64,000 nt of DNA from Pseudomonas chlororaphis subsp. aurantiaca (GCF_013466605.1 NZ_CP059162.1:5704001-5768000); one strand, 5' to 3'. Numbered from the stretch's first letter, positions 37,305 through 46,332 are shown. Notes: generated from the letters alone by a model not told the origin. Program-made: numbers and translations.

Positions 37305-38423
37305 ATGAATGCCCTGCATTCGCTGCAAACGCTGGCGGTGTCTATCCGCGCCGTACGCAAAGTCTACGGCGATCCGCACACCGGGCCAGTGGCGCTGAAA
37401 GGCATCGACCTGGACATCCGCGACAACGAATTCTTCACCCTGCTCGGCCCGTCCGGCTGTGGCAAGACCACCTTGCTGCGGATGATCGCCGGGTTCGAAT
37501 TTCCGACCCAGGGCGAGATCCTGCTCTACGGCGAAAACATCGCCGATCGCCCTCCCTTCCAGCGCCCGGTCAACACGGTGTTCCAGCACTACGCGCTGTT
37601 TCCCCATATGAGCATCGCCGAGAACCTGGCCTTCGGCCTGGAATCCCAGCCCATGGGCAAGGTATTGAGCAAGGCGCAGATCGCCGAGCGGGTACGGGAA
37701 ATGCTCGCCCTGGTGCAGATGGAACGCTTCGCCACGCGCAAGCCCGCCCAACTGTCCGGCGGCCAGCAACAGCGTGTGGCCCTGGCCCGCGCCCTGGCCC
37801 CCCATCCCAAGGTGCTGCTGCTCGACGAACCGCTCTCGGCCCTCGACCTCAAGCTGCGCCAGGCCATGCGCGAAGAGCTGAAAAGCATCCAGGCCAGGAC
37901 CGGCATCACCTTTATCTTCGTCACCCACGACCAGGAAGAAGCCCTGACCATGTCCGACCGCATCGCTGTGCTGTCGGAAGGCGAGGTGCAGCAGGTCGGT
38001 CGCCCCGAGGACATCTACGAACGGCCGCGCAACCGCTTCGTCGCCGACTTCATCGGTGAAACCAACTTCATCGACGCCAACGTGACCCGCGTCGAAGCCG
38101 GCCTCGCCTGGTTCGTCGGGCCGGCCGGGCATCCGCTGCCCGCCCAGCCGTGCAGCGACATCAGCGTCGGCGCGACCGTGGCCCTGTCGGTCCGCCCCGA
38201 GCGCCTGCACCTGCTGCCACAAGGCAGCGAAGGCGCTCTGCCCTGCCGGATCGAGGCGCAGATCTACCTGGGCACCGACCTGCAATACCAGGTCAGCCTC
38301 AGCGACGGGTCGCGCCTGACAGTGCGCACCCCCAACAGCGTCGACCAGAGCCAGCGCTTCCCGGTGGGCAGCCAGGCCGGCCTGTTGTTCGACCGTGGCA
38401 GCGCCAGCGTCCTGCTGGATTGA
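37305..38423 (+). CDS. ABC transporter ATP-binding protein, PotA-like
   Basis: 372 residues. Walker A is GPSGCGKTTLLRM, the signature is LSGGQQQRVALARAL, Walker B is VLLLDEPLSALD, the H-loop is FVTHDQEEALTMSDRI, and a C-terminal TOBE domain covers about 285-365. It energises uptake of a polyamine-type or related cationic solute. A GGAGG site lies 7 bases upstream. It is the first gene of a five-gene run ending in an amidase. Confidence 0.9.
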   Translation: MNALHSLQTLAVSIRAVRKVYGDPHTGPVALKGIDLDIRDNEFFTLLGPSGCGKTTLLRMIAGFEFPTQGEILLYGENIADRPPFQRPVNTVFQHYALFPHMSIAENLAFGLESQPMGKVLSKAQIAERVREMLALVQMERFATRKPAQLSGGQQQRVALARALAPHPKVLLLDEPLSALDLKLRQAMREELKSIQARTGITFIFVTHDQEEALTMSDRIAVLSEGEVQQVGRPEDIYERPRNRFVADFIGETNFIDANVTRVEAGLAWFVGPAGHPLPAQPCSDISVGATVALSVRPERLHLLPQGSEGALPCRIEAQIYLGTDLQYQVSLSDGSRLTVRTPNSVDQSQRFPVGSQAGLLFDRGSASVLLD

Positions 38424-38438
38424 GCACGAGGGTTCGTC

Positions 38439-39359
38439 ATGCACACATCATCGCTATCCAACACCCTGGAACGGCGCAAGGCCTTGCACAGCTTCCTCGG
38501 GGTCAGCCCGGCGCTGCTGGCCATCGCCCTGTTTCTGCTGGTGCCGATCCTGATCGTCATCGGCTACTCGCTGATGCAGGCCAACCCCTATGGTGGGGTC
38601 GACCCGGTCTTCAGCAGCGACGCCTACACCGCTCTGCTGTTCGAACGGCAACTGGACGACAGCCTGGCCTTCGCCGACTCCTACCTGATCATCGCCCTGC
38701 GCTCCATCGGCATCGCCGGGCTGACCACGGTCATCACCCTGCTGATCGGTTTCCCGGTGGCGGTGTGGCTGGCCATGCAACCGCCACAGCGTCGCGGCCT
38801 GCTGATCTTCCTGATCACCGTGCCGTTCTGGGCCAACCTGCTGATCCGCACCTACGCCTGGATTCTGTTGCTGCGCAGCAGCGGTGTGATCAACAACAGC
38901 CTGATGGACCTGGGAGTCATCCACGAGCCGCTGCAGATGCTCTACACCGACGGCGCGGTGCTGCTGGGGCTGGTCTACACCTACGCGCCCTTCGTGGTGC
39001 TGCCGATCTACGCGACCCTGGAAAAAATGGACACCCGCCTGCTGGAAGCCGCCCAGGACCTGTATGCCGGGCGTATCCGCACCCTGCGCAAGGTGATGCT
39101 GCCCCTGGCCAAGCCGGGAATCCTGGCCGGCGCCATCCTCACCTTCGTGCCTTGCCTGGGGGCGATGATCGCCCCGGAACTGCTGGGCGGCGGGACCCGG
39201 ATGATGCTCGGCAACCTGATCTTCCGCCAGTTCAGCGATGCCCGTAACTGGCCGTTCGGCGCCGCGCTGTCGCTGGTGCTGATGGCGGCGGTGATGCTGG
39301 TCCTGACGTTGTATGCCCTGCGCGCCCAGCGCCAGCGCGTTGCCCGGGGAGGTGTGTGA
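38439..39359 (+). CDS. ABC transporter permease, PotB-like
   Basis: 306 residues with six membrane helices. The EAA loop that contacts the ATPase is visible in LLEAAQDLYAGRIRTLRKVMLPLAKPGI. PFWANLLIRTYAW is typical of PotB-type permeases. It overlaps the start of the next permease by one base. Confidence 0.9.
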   Translation: MHTSSLSNTLERRKALHSFLGVSPALLAIALFLLVPILIVIGYSLMQANPYGGVDPVFSSDAYTALLFERQLDDSLAFADSYLIIALRSIGIAGLTTVITLLIGFPVAVWLAMQPPQRRGLLIFLITVPFWANLLIRTYAWILLLRSSGVINNSLMDLGVIHEPLQMLYTDGAVLLGLVYTYAPFVVLPIYATLEKMDTRLLEAAQDLYAGRIRTLRKVMLPLAKPGILAGAILTFVPCLGAMIAPELLGGGTRMMLGNLIFRQFSDARNWPFGAALSLVLMAAVMLVLTLYALRAQRQRVARGGV

Positions 39360-40165
39360 TGCTGCGCCTGTTCAAGCGAAACGGCCTCGGCGTACAGGAC
39401 TTTCCTGGCTTCGGCGGCTTCAGCTTCCTGTTCTACCTGTACCTCTACGCGCCGATCCTGGTGCTGGTGGTGTTCTCCTTCAACGCCAACCAGTCGGCCA
39501 CGGTCTGGACCGGCTTCAGCCTCGACTGGTACCGCGCCGCCTTCGCCAACCAGGCGCTGCGTTCGGCGGCCGGCAACAGCCTGCTGATCGCCGTGTGCGC
39601 CAGCATGATCGCCACCGCCATCGCCACCCTGGCGGCGCTGGGGACCTCCCGCGGGGCGAAGTTCAAGGGCCTGCAACTGTCCATGGGCGCCATCATGCTG
39701 CCGCTGGTGCTGCCGGAAATCGTGGTCGGCGTGGCCACCCTGGCGCTGTTCTCCACCATCGGCCTGTCCCTGGGCTACGGCAACCTGATCATCGCCCATA
39801 CGGTGTTCTGCATTCCGTTCGCCTACCTGCCGATCCGCGCGCGGCTCAACGACATGGACCTGTCCCTGGAGCAGGCCGCGGCCGACCTCTACTCAGGGCC
39901 GTGGCGCACCTTCCGCAAGGTCACCCTGCCACTGCTGATGCCGGGGATCGTCTCCGGGCTGATGCTGGCCTTCATCGTCTCGCTGGATAACTTCGTGATC
40001 TCGATGATGGTCTCCCAGGCCGGCACCACCACCTTGCCGATCTTCATCTTCGGCCTGTTGCGCATGGGCGTGACACCCGACGTCAACGCCGTCTCGACCC
40101 TGATCCTGGGCGTCTCGGTGCTGTTCGTCAGCCTCTCTTATCTGCTGGGCAAAAAACACGCTTGA
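39359..40165 (+). CDS. ABC transporter permease, PotC-like
   Basis: 268 residues with six membrane helices and the EAA motif LEQAAADLYSGPWRTFRKVTLPLLMPGI. The ATG at 39359 overlaps the previous stop and follows GGGGAGG; a GTG one codon earlier is also open. It pairs with the PotB-like subunit to form the channel. Confidence 0.9.
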   Translation: MLRLFKRNGLGVQDFPGFGGFSFLFYLYLYAPILVLVVFSFNANQSATVWTGFSLDWYRAAFANQALRSAAGNSLLIAVCASMIATAIATLAALGTSRGAKFKGLQLSMGAIMLPLVLPEIVVGVATLALFSTIGLSLGYGNLIIAHTVFCIPFAYLPIRARLNDMDLSLEQAAADLYSGPWRTFRKVTLPLLMPGIVSGLMLAFIVSLDNFVISMMVSQAGTTTLPIFIFGLLRMGVTPDVNAVSTLILGVSVLFVSLSYLLGKKHA

Positions 40166-40192
40166 ACCTTCCACTGACCTTGGGGAAAAGAC

Positions 40193-41227
40193 ATGAGCAA
40201 GTTGATCGCAAGCCTCGGTACCTCATTGCTGCTGAGCCTGCCACTGGGTGTGCACGCCGCCGAGAAACTCAACGTGGTGAGCTGGAGCGGCTATTTCTCG
40301 CCAGAGATCCTCGCCAAGTTCCAGAAGCAGACCGGCATCGAGGTCACGGTGGATTCCTACGACTCCAACGAAACCCTGCTGGCCAAGCTGAAACAGGGCG
40401 GCACCGGCTATGACGTGGCGGTCCCTTCGCACCAGTTCATCCCGATCCTGGTCAAGGAACAGCTGCTGGAGCGCTTCGACCCGGCCAAGGAGCCCTACTA
40501 TGCCGGCCTCGTCGACCACCTGAAAAAGCCCACCTGGGACCCCGAGGGCGCCTACTCCGTGCCCTTTATCTGGGGCACCACCAGCGTGGTGCTCGACGGC
40601 GAGCGCTACAAGGGCCCGGCCGACAGCTACAAGGTGCTCTACCAGCCGCCGGCCGAGTTGCAGGGGCGGATCAACATGTTCGACTCGGTCAGCGAGGTGA
40701 TCGACATGGCCAGCCTGTACCTGGACATCCCGCTGTGCAGCGAAGACCCCAAGCAGATGCAGCAGGTGCTGACCCTGCTCAAGGCGCAGAAACCCTTCGT
40801 CAAGACCTACAGTTCCAAGGCCGGCTCGATCCGCGAGAACCTGGCCTCGGGCGAGATCGACATGTCGATGTTCTGGGGCGGCTCGTCGATGCGCGCCCGG
40901 GAGATGAAACCCAGCCTGAAATACCTCTATCCCAAGGAGGGCGTGCTGGCCTGGGTCGACAACATGGTCATCCCCAAGGGCAGCAAGAACCCGGCGAACG
41001 CCAAGGCCTTCATCGCCTTCCTCAGCGAGCCTGAAAACGCTGCGATGACCCAGAACTTCCTCAAGCACCAGAGCCCGGTCAAGGGCGTGGAAAGTTTCCT
41101 CGACGCCGGCCTCAAGGACGCACCTGAACTGCACATTTCCGAAGGCACCAAGGTGGTGTTCAGCCAGACCTGCGGCGAAGGCGCAATCCGCCTGGCCGAC
41201 CGCCTGTGGACCAACCTGATGCGTTGA
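40193..41227 (+). CDS. Periplasmic polyamine-type binding protein (PotD-like)
   Basis: 344 residues. A Sec signal peptide ends at GVHAA. The mature protein begins KLNVVSWSGYFSPEILAKF, the PotD/PotF pattern, with GYDVAVPSHQFIPILV and FIWGTTSVVLDGERY. The usual PotD aspartates are only partly recognisable, so the ligand may not be spermidine or putrescine. The downstream amidase suggests an amide or N-acylated polyamine. Confidence 0.88.
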   Translation: MSKLIASLGTSLLLSLPLGVHAAEKLNVVSWSGYFSPEILAKFQKQTGIEVTVDSYDSNETLLAKLKQGGTGYDVAVPSHQFIPILVKEQLLERFDPAKEPYYAGLVDHLKKPTWDPEGAYSVPFIWGTTSVVLDGERYKGPADSYKVLYQPPAELQGRINMFDSVSEVIDMASLYLDIPLCSEDPKQMQQVLTLLKAQKPFVKTYSSKAGSIRENLASGEIDMSMFWGGSSMRAREMKPSLKYLYPKEGVLAWVDNMVIPKGSKNPANAKAFIAFLSEPENAAMTQNFLKHQSPVKGVESFLDAGLKDAPELHISEGTKVVFSQTCGEGAIRLADRLWTNLMR

Positions 41228-41234
41228 CCTGTAC

Positions 41235-41257
41235 CGCCCCGCCAGCCTGGCGGGGCG
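41235..41257 (+). terminator. Hairpin between binding-protein and amidase genes
   Basis: Arms CGCCCCGCCAG and CTGGCGGGGCG, almost without a loop, lie 8 bases after the binding-protein stop. With no T run it more likely stabilises the upstream mRNA or lowers amidase expression than ends transcription. Confidence 0.5.
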
Positions 41258-41288
41258 CTTCTCCAGCCGTTTGAAAGGCAGCCCTGCC

Positions 41289-42752
41289 ATGACTTCCAAT
41301 AACATCAGCGAACTGGTCCTGCTGCAGGCCCACGAACTCGCCGAACGCATCCGCTTGCGCCACGTTTCGTGCCGGGAAGTGATGCAGGCTTATCTTGCCC
41401 ATATCAAGCGGTTCAACCCCAGGGTCAACGCCCTGGTCAGCCTGCAACCGGCCGAGCAACTGCTGGCCCAGGCCGACACCCGCGATGCCGAACTGGCCCG
41501 CGGGCAATACCGTGGCTGGATGCACGGCCTGCCCCATGCGATCAAGGACCTGTCCCTGACCCAGGGCATCCGCACCACCCTCGGCTCGCCGCTGTACAAG
41601 GATTTTATTCCCCCGCGCGACGGCATCATGGTCGAGCGGATCAAGGCCGCCGGGGCGATCATCATCGGCAAAAGCAACACCCCGGAATTCGGCCTCGGTT
41701 CGCAAAGCTACAACCCGCTGTTCGGCGCCACCGCCTGCGCCTTCGATGCAGGCAAGACCGCTGGCGGCAGCAGCGGGGGCGCCGCCGCGGCCCTGGCCAT
41801 GCACCTGGTGCCAGTGGCCGACGGCAGCGACATGATGGGCTCGCTGCGCAACCCGGCGGCGTTCAACAACATCATCGGCTTCCGCCCGTCCCAGGGCCGC
41901 GTGCCCTTCGACGACAGCAGCGACCTGTTCTTCGACCAGCTGGGCTACGAAGGCCCCATGGGCCGCAGCGTGCGCGATACCGCGTTGCTGCTGTCGGTAC
42001 AGGCCGGCGCCGATGCCCGGGCGCCGCTGTCCATCGCCGAATCCGGCACGGCCTTCACGGTCCCGCTGGAGCGCGACTTCAAGGGCACCCGGCTGGGCTG
42101 GCTGGGGGACTTCAACGGCTACCTGCCGATGGAACCGGGCCTGCTCGCGCTGTGCGAGGCGACCTTTGCCGACTTCGAAAGCCTCGGCTGCCGCATCGAA
42201 CCGGTGCAACCCGATTTCGCCATGCCGCAGTTGTGGAGCTGCTGGCGCACCTTGCGCCACTGGATGGTCGCCGGCTCCCTGGGCACGGCCTATGCCGATC
42301 CGCAACAACGTGCGTTATTGAAACCGGAAGCCCGGTGGGAAGTGGAAAACGGCCTGACGCTCTCGGCCAGCGAGGTGTTTGCCGCCTCGGTCCAGCGCAG
42401 CAACTGGTACCGGGCAATCTCCCGGTTGTTCGAGGATTTCGACTACCTGCTGCTGCCCAGCGCCCAGGTCTTCCCCTTCGATAAAACCCTGGCCTGGCCC
42501 CAGAGCATCAACGGCGTGGCCATGGACACCTACCACCGCTGGATGGAAGTGGTGATCCCCGGCACCCTGTCCGGCTGCCCGGTGGCCAACGTCCAGGCCG
42601 GCTTCAATAAAGACGGCCTGCCCATGGGCCTGCAGATCATCGGCAAGCACCAGGCAGACTTCGCCGTCCTGCAACTGGCCCACGCCTACGAACAGGCCAG
42701 CCGCTGGTTCCAGCGCTGCCCATCGCCATTGCTACAGGAGGGAATTGGATAA
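41289..42752 (+). CDS. Amidase-signature family enzyme
   Basis: 487 residues. The Ser-cisSer-Lys triad is visible: Lys in HAIKDLSLTQG, the glycine/serine-rich GKTAGGSSGGAAAALA, and the nucleophile region VADGSDMMGSLRNPAAF. It hydrolyses an amide; specificity cannot be read. Start MTSNNISELVLLQAHELAE, with AAAGG upstream. Its position after the ABC transporter suggests that it acts on the imported compound, giving an uptake-and-use pathway under the LysR regulator. Confidence 0.88.
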   Translation: MTSNNISELVLLQAHELAERIRLRHVSCREVMQAYLAHIKRFNPRVNALVSLQPAEQLLAQADTRDAELARGQYRGWMHGLPHAIKDLSLTQGIRTTLGSPLYKDFIPPRDGIMVERIKAAGAIIIGKSNTPEFGLGSQSYNPLFGATACAFDAGKTAGGSSGGAAAALAMHLVPVADGSDMMGSLRNPAAFNNIIGFRPSQGRVPFDDSSDLFFDQLGYEGPMGRSVRDTALLLSVQAGADARAPLSIAESGTAFTVPLERDFKGTRLGWLGDFNGYLPMEPGLLALCEATFADFESLGCRIEPVQPDFAMPQLWSCWRTLRHWMVAGSLGTAYADPQQRALLKPEARWEVENGLTLSASEVFAASVQRSNWYRAISRLFEDFDYLLLPSAQVFPFDKTLAWPQSINGVAMDTYHRWMEVVIPGTLSGCPVANVQAGFNKDGLPMGLQIIGKHQADFAVLQLAHAYEQASRWFQRCPSPLLQEGIG

Positions 42753-42790
42753 ACGGTTGATAGCGTAGATAATTTTTTTATAAAAAGCGC

Positions 42791-42819
42791 TTGACGCCTT
42801 ACCGTTCTACGCGAATAAT
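42791..42819 (+). promoter_or_regulatory. Promoter of tRNA-Met
   Basis: TTGACG, a 17-base gap and AATAAT, followed by the GC-rich discriminator GCGCGCC typical of stringently controlled stable-RNA promoters, end just before the tRNA at 42831. Confidence 0.75.
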
Positions 42820-42830
42820 GCGCGCCACTT

Positions 42831-42907
42831 GGCTACATAGCTCAGTTGGTTAGAGCATAGCATTCATAATGCTGGGGTCCGGGGTTCAAGTCCCTGTGTA
42901 GCCACCA
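42831..42907 (+). tRNA. tRNA-Met (anticodon CAT)
   Basis: 77 bases with encoded CCA. The acceptor GGCTACA pairs with TGTAGCC. The anticodon stem TAGCA/TGCTG encloses TTCATAA with CAT at 42865-42867. The T arm is CCGGGGTTCAAGTCCCTG. The body resembles elongator rather than initiator tRNA-Met. It is the integration target of the element to its right; its 3' end forms part of the left attachment site. Confidence 0.97.
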
Positions 42908-42988
42908 AGTACCGATCCATAGATGTCTACAGCAGTCTATGAATCACCTCAAGAAGCCCGCCTCGTGCGGGCTTTCTTGTTTCTGGCT
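42894..42988 (+). repeat. Left attachment site of the integrative element
   Basis: The tRNA 3' end and the following 81 bases are repeated in direct orientation at 59073-59165. CACCAAGTACC (42903-42913) is identical, the next 32 bases are diverged without gaps, and 42946-42988 matches 59123-59165 with one mismatch in 43. The last block contains the tRNA terminator: AAGCCCGC (42954-42961) and GCGGGCTT (42967-42974) with a T-rich tail. Confidence 0.88.
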
Positions 42989-43073
42989 GTCCACCTCTAT
43001 CTACACCTATCCTTCCCCACCGTGTATGCCCACGTGTATGCTTCAGAACTAATTGAACTGGAGGCATACACGG

Positions 43074-44315
43074 ATGAAGCGCGCCGATATCAAGCGACGT
43101 CCTCTCGCTGATACAACACTTTCCAGCCTGGAGCCTGAGGCCGGGGCATACCGCGAACTAGACAGTCCTGGGCTGTATTTCAGAGTCAAACCAAATGGCC
43201 AAAAATCTTGGGAATTACGCTACAAGAAACCGGACGGCAAATGGTCTTGGCTAGGTCTCGGCGGCTATCCAGAAGTAAGCGGCGCCTTCGCTCGACAGAA
43301 AGCGGCAGAGCTGCGAGCTGACGCCTCAGAGGGCAAGAACCCAATCATCTCCAAGAAGGCTCGTCAGGCGGCTGACATTGACGCAGCCAATGACACCTTC
43401 GAATCACTAGCCAGGGAATGGCATACGTCTCGCCTCAGCGGCTGGGATGCTGGGACTGCCAAAAGGATACTCGGCGCACTCGAACGCCACGTGTTCCCCT
43501 CGCTAGGTAAACGCCCCTACACCTCAATCATGTCTATGGAATGGATGGAGCTATTGAGAGGACTTGAGCGCCAGGGGATTCTGGAACAGATGAGTCGCGT
43601 GAGGGCTTACTGCAAAGATATCTATGACCTGGCTCGTGTAACTGGCAGAGCCGTCAACAATCCCTTGGAGGGCGTGCATAAGTTTCTGTCTTCGGGAAAG
43701 GCAGAGAACTACGCTCATGTCTCTCCTGACGAGCTTCCTCAGTTACTCAGAGCGATACGTTCCTATCCGCATGCCAAAGATGTTCAGCTTGGCCTGCGGC
43801 TGTTGACACTGATGGCAATCCGTCCCAGCGAACTTCGCGAAGCTCATTGGGTGGAGTTCGACTTCGACAAGAAACTGTGGACAGTGCCTGTCGAACGCAA
43901 GGGACGTAAAAAAGGCCGCGAACATCTGGTGCCGCTATGCACTCAAGCCATAGATGCCCTATTGGAGCTTCGGCAACTTACCGGGGCGTACTCTCTCCTA
44001 TTTCCAGGCAGAAGCGACCGCACCAAACCCCGAAGCGACACTGTATTTCTCATGGCACTCAGGCGCCTTGGTTACGAAGGCCGCCAGACCGGTCATGGCT
44101 TCCGCCACATCGCCAGCACCATCCTCAATGAGCATGGTTACCCCGCTGACCATATCGAGGCCCAACTCAGTCATAAGGCACAGGGAGTCCGGGGGATCTA
44201 CAACAAAGCCCAGTACCTTGAGCAGCGTGTAAAGATGATGCAGTGGTATGCAGATCACCTTGATGCCTTGGAAGCAGGCAATGTCGTGCAAGGCCAATTC
44301 GGAAAGGCAGTATGA
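43074..44315 (+). CDS. P4-type tyrosine integrase
   Basis: 413 residues. The N-terminal DUF4102-like arm-binding domain (about 1-90) has GLYFRVKPNGQKSWELRYK. The catalytic domain carries Arg in LLTLMAIRPSELREAHW, the HxxR-type HGFRHIAS, His in AQLSHKAQG, and the nucleophile Tyr in VRGIYNKAQYLEQR. It recombines attP with the tRNA-Met 3' region. GGAGG lies 10 bases before the ATG. Its position right beside attL is standard for this class. Confidence 0.93.
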   Translation: MKRADIKRRPLADTTLSSLEPEAGAYRELDSPGLYFRVKPNGQKSWELRYKKPDGKWSWLGLGGYPEVSGAFARQKAAELRADASEGKNPIISKKARQAADIDAANDTFESLAREWHTSRLSGWDAGTAKRILGALERHVFPSLGKRPYTSIMSMEWMELLRGLERQGILEQMSRVRAYCKDIYDLARVTGRAVNNPLEGVHKFLSSGKAENYAHVSPDELPQLLRAIRSYPHAKDVQLGLRLLTLMAIRPSELREAHWVEFDFDKKLWTVPVERKGRKKGREHLVPLCTQAIDALLELRQLTGAYSLLFPGRSDRTKPRSDTVFLMALRRLGYEGRQTGHGFRHIASTILNEHGYPADHIEAQLSHKAQGVRGIYNKAQYLEQRVKMMQWYADHLDALEAGNVVQGQFGKAV

Positions 44316-44345
44316 GTACACATACCCAGCCCACCTCTAAAACCG

Positions 44346-44468
44346 GTGTAACGCGTGTGACACGTGTAACGGAAAACACCAACCAATTGAATTTATTGTG
44401 TTTTTTTCGAGTTACACCGCGACCACCTCAACGATACACCGAGTGTAACGACACCAAGTCGTGTAACG
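44346..44468. repeat. GTGTAACG repeat cluster
   Basis: Copies of GTGTAACG lie at 44346, 44364, 44443 and 44461, with the inverted form GTTACACC at 44411 and a related GTGTGACAC at 44355. They fall in a 250-base interval between the integrase and the next gene. Related copies recur at 57146-57266 near the other end. They may be binding sites for an element-encoded protein such as an excisionase or initiator. Confidence 0.6.
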
Positions 44469-44561
44469 AAAATCCGCCTCCTTCAGCCCTGCGGGCGGTG
44501 ACGTCTTCATATGTGCATCGCTGCGACTGCCCTCCAGCTCCGGGGCGACGGGGTGCCCAAC

Positions 44562-45500
44562 ATGCCCATTGAACCGAGCACTGGAATAGAGAAGCTGGAA
44601 ATCGCAGGGATCGACGTAAAGTGCTTAATCCAGGACATGGACGACGTCGAACGTGCCGCTCGCGAATTGGCCCTCTATCGCCAGTTCAGCGAGCACTTCC
44701 GACAAGCATTCGACCTTATCGACGACGCTACTTCATTCTGGCTTGAGGATGGCTCCTACGCACTGCGTGCTGAGCCAGTCACAACAACGGTCTTTGAACT
44801 ACGTGACGTCATCAATGACCATGCCAGCATCGCGGGAGCAGCCTCATTACCAAATGTCATTCGACATCTCCCTGGCTTCAATCATCAAGCTACAGACTCG
44901 CAACTGGCAGCGACCTTTGCTCTCGTACTTGGCACCGAAGCTGTAGAGGTACTCGGAAACTGGTTGTTCGAACTTGAACTTGCGACCTACGACATCGATG
45001 CAGAACTGCTAGAGCAGTTGAGAAATGAGTCGCCCCGCCAGTATCTAGCCCTGGTCGAAAAAGAACGATTCCGCCGCAGTGGAACCGAAATCAAAGCGCG
45101 AGAGCGATTCGCTGAATTGCTGGGTGAAGCCAAACAGACCCTATCGATGGCAGTACTGTATAGGCAAGCGGAGAACATCGACGTATCCAAAACTGGCTTC
45201 AACACATCCAGTCTGATACACCAAATGCTCGACGAGGCTTTCTCGGCAAAGGCATCAAAGCGTGGTCATGAAGCCGGTAAGGGAAACCGAGATCCTGAAT
45301 CAAAAATACAATCGGACACGATGCATAGGCGCGCGAATATCAAGACAGCGGCCGAAAAAATCATCAATGGCCGCTTGATTGAAAAGCGCAGTCTGAGCGA
45401 TGCAGAGCTAACCAATCTGCTTTTCGACCAGAACGTTCATGGAACTAAAAAAACCATCAGAGACCATCTGAACATTCTGGGTCTTAGACCCCTCAAGTGA
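44562..45500 (+). CDS. Element-encoded protein of unknown function
   Basis: 312 residues from MPIEPSTGIEKLE (an in-frame start 17 codons earlier is possible). Mostly helical and acidic; I recognise no family. A central stretch (about 130-200) has LVLGTEAVEVLGNWLFELEL. The C-terminal 60 residues, with KKTIRDHLNILGLRPLK, could form a helix-turn-helix. No signal peptide or membrane segment. It lies between the integrase and the alpA-like gene, as accessory regulators often do in P4-type islands. A terminator-like hairpin follows. Confidence 0.65.
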   Translation: MPIEPSTGIEKLEIAGIDVKCLIQDMDDVERAARELALYRQFSEHFRQAFDLIDDATSFWLEDGSYALRAEPVTTTVFELRDVINDHASIAGAASLPNVIRHLPGFNHQATDSQLAATFALVLGTEAVEVLGNWLFELELATYDIDAELLEQLRNESPRQYLALVEKERFRRSGTEIKARERFAELLGEAKQTLSMAVLYRQAENIDVSKTGFNTSSLIHQMLDEAFSAKASKRGHEAGKGNRDPESKIQSDTMHRRANIKTAAEKIINGRLIEKRSLSDAELTNLLFDQNVHGTKKTIRDHLNILGLRPLK

Positions 45501-45507
45501 AAAAAAA

Positions 45508-45530
45508 GGGAGCGGACACTGTCCGTTCCC
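45508..45530. terminator. Terminator-like hairpin
   Basis: GGGAGCGG and CCGTTCCC pair (one G-T) around ACACTGT, 8 bases after the stop of the previous gene. A run of eight A on the left would act as a T tail for the minus strand. Confidence 0.55.
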
Positions 45531-45585
45531 CCTCCCCTACGTAGCGTATGGCCTGTTGTCTCTTTTCACTCAGGTTAGGCTCGCT

Positions 45586-45840
45586 ATGAATATTGCATTA
45601 AAAACCATCGCTTCTCATGACCCAGCATCGACCCTCATCCGAATGCCTGAGGTCATTTCAATCGTAGGGCTCGCACGCCCAACCATCTACAAGCTCATGC
45701 GCCAACCGGACAGTGGATTCCCAATGCCGGTGAAGCTCAGCAACAGCAACGCCCGAAGCGCTCCGGTTGCATGGGTTTTGGCAGAAGTTCAAGCATGGAC
45801 ACGAGCACGCATCGCTGCCCGTGATCAGGTGGCCGCATGA
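45586..45840 (+). CDS. AlpA-family DNA-binding regulator
   Basis: 84 residues from ATG at 45586 (an upstream TTG is open but lacks a ribosome site). It is a MerR-like winged helix with the AlpA signature LIRMPEVISIVGLARPTIYKL, then FPMPVKLS and VAWVLAEVQAWTRARIAAR. AlpA proteins switch on integrase or excision genes of cryptic prophage islands. It overlaps the next gene by 4 bases (ATGA). Confidence 0.88.
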   Translation: MNIALKTIASHDPASTLIRMPEVISIVGLARPTIYKLMRQPDSGFPMPVKLSNSNARSAPVAWVLAEVQAWTRARIAARDQVAA

Positions 45841-46142
45841 GCCGCAAGATCGCCAACAAAGCCCTGATGCACCCGTTTTCCATTCTTCGCCAGATCGGCT
45901 TTTCGCCCCGCCTCATGCAACGCCTGGAGCGCTACCGCAGCCAGCAGGACAAACAAGGTCGTGTGGTCAGCGTACTCAGTTGGGCTGATGGCACCTGGTG
46001 CGCGCTTTCCCTGCACTGCGAGAAGACCGGGGCGGTGATTGTCGACGAGGGCCAGCAAGCGGAAGCCTATGAGGATGCCCGCTCGATGCTCCAAGGCGGC
46101 TTCCTGCCCCTGCTTTCCCTGCGCTTCGACTTTCATGCCTGA
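45837..46142 (+). CDS. Small element protein of unknown function
   Basis: 101 residues, coupled to alpA by an ATGA overlap. It is basic at the N-terminus (SRKIANKALMHPF), with a central GRVVSVLSWADGTWCALSL and an acidic helix EGQQAEAYEDARSML. No family is recognised. It ends a short alpA operon and is followed by an 11-bp inverted repeat. Confidence 0.7.
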   Translation: MSRKIANKALMHPFSILRQIGFSPRLMQRLERYRSQQDKQGRVVSVLSWADGTWCALSLHCEKTGAVIVDEGQQAEAYEDARSMLQGGFLPLLSLRFDFHA

Positions 46143-46148
46143 AACGAA

Positions 46149-46177
46149 AACGCCTCCGGGGGCGATCCGGAGGCGTT
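46149..46177. terminator. 11-bp inverted repeat after the alpA operon
   Basis: Perfect arms AACGCCTCCGG (46149-46159) and CCGGAGGCGTT (46167-46177) enclose a 7-base loop. It lacks a T run on the plus strand but separates the alpA operon from the immunity-like leader. Confidence 0.6.
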
Positions 46178-46298
46178 GAGGTAAATCTACATGCCCGAAC
46201 AATTTATGCCACACCCGAAAAATCCGCAAGTCATCCCCATAGTTGCACTTTCGAAAAACGGACGTTACTCTCTGGCCGTCGCTGCAAAATCAGCGACC

Positions 46299-46325
46299 GG
46301 GTTTAGCGGCCCGAGTACATACAGG
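46299..46325 (+). promoter_or_regulatory. Upstream target site of the C4/CI antisense RNA
   Basis: GTTTAGCGG (46301-46309) and CATACAGG (46318-46325) are complementary to CCGCTAA and CCTGTATG in the antisense RNA. Order and spacing are repeated at 46471-46507. Confidence 0.72.
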
Positions 46326-46332
46326 CGCACAG

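Noticed and set aside
43053..43073. Upstream extension of the integrase
   Set aside because: The earlier TTG start overlaps the GGAGG ribosome site that serves the ATG at 43074.
44312..44572. 86-codon open frame overlapping the integrase stop
   Set aside because: Its sequence is produced by the GTGTAACG repeats (VTRVTRVT), and it looks non-coding otherwise; the repeats explain the region better.
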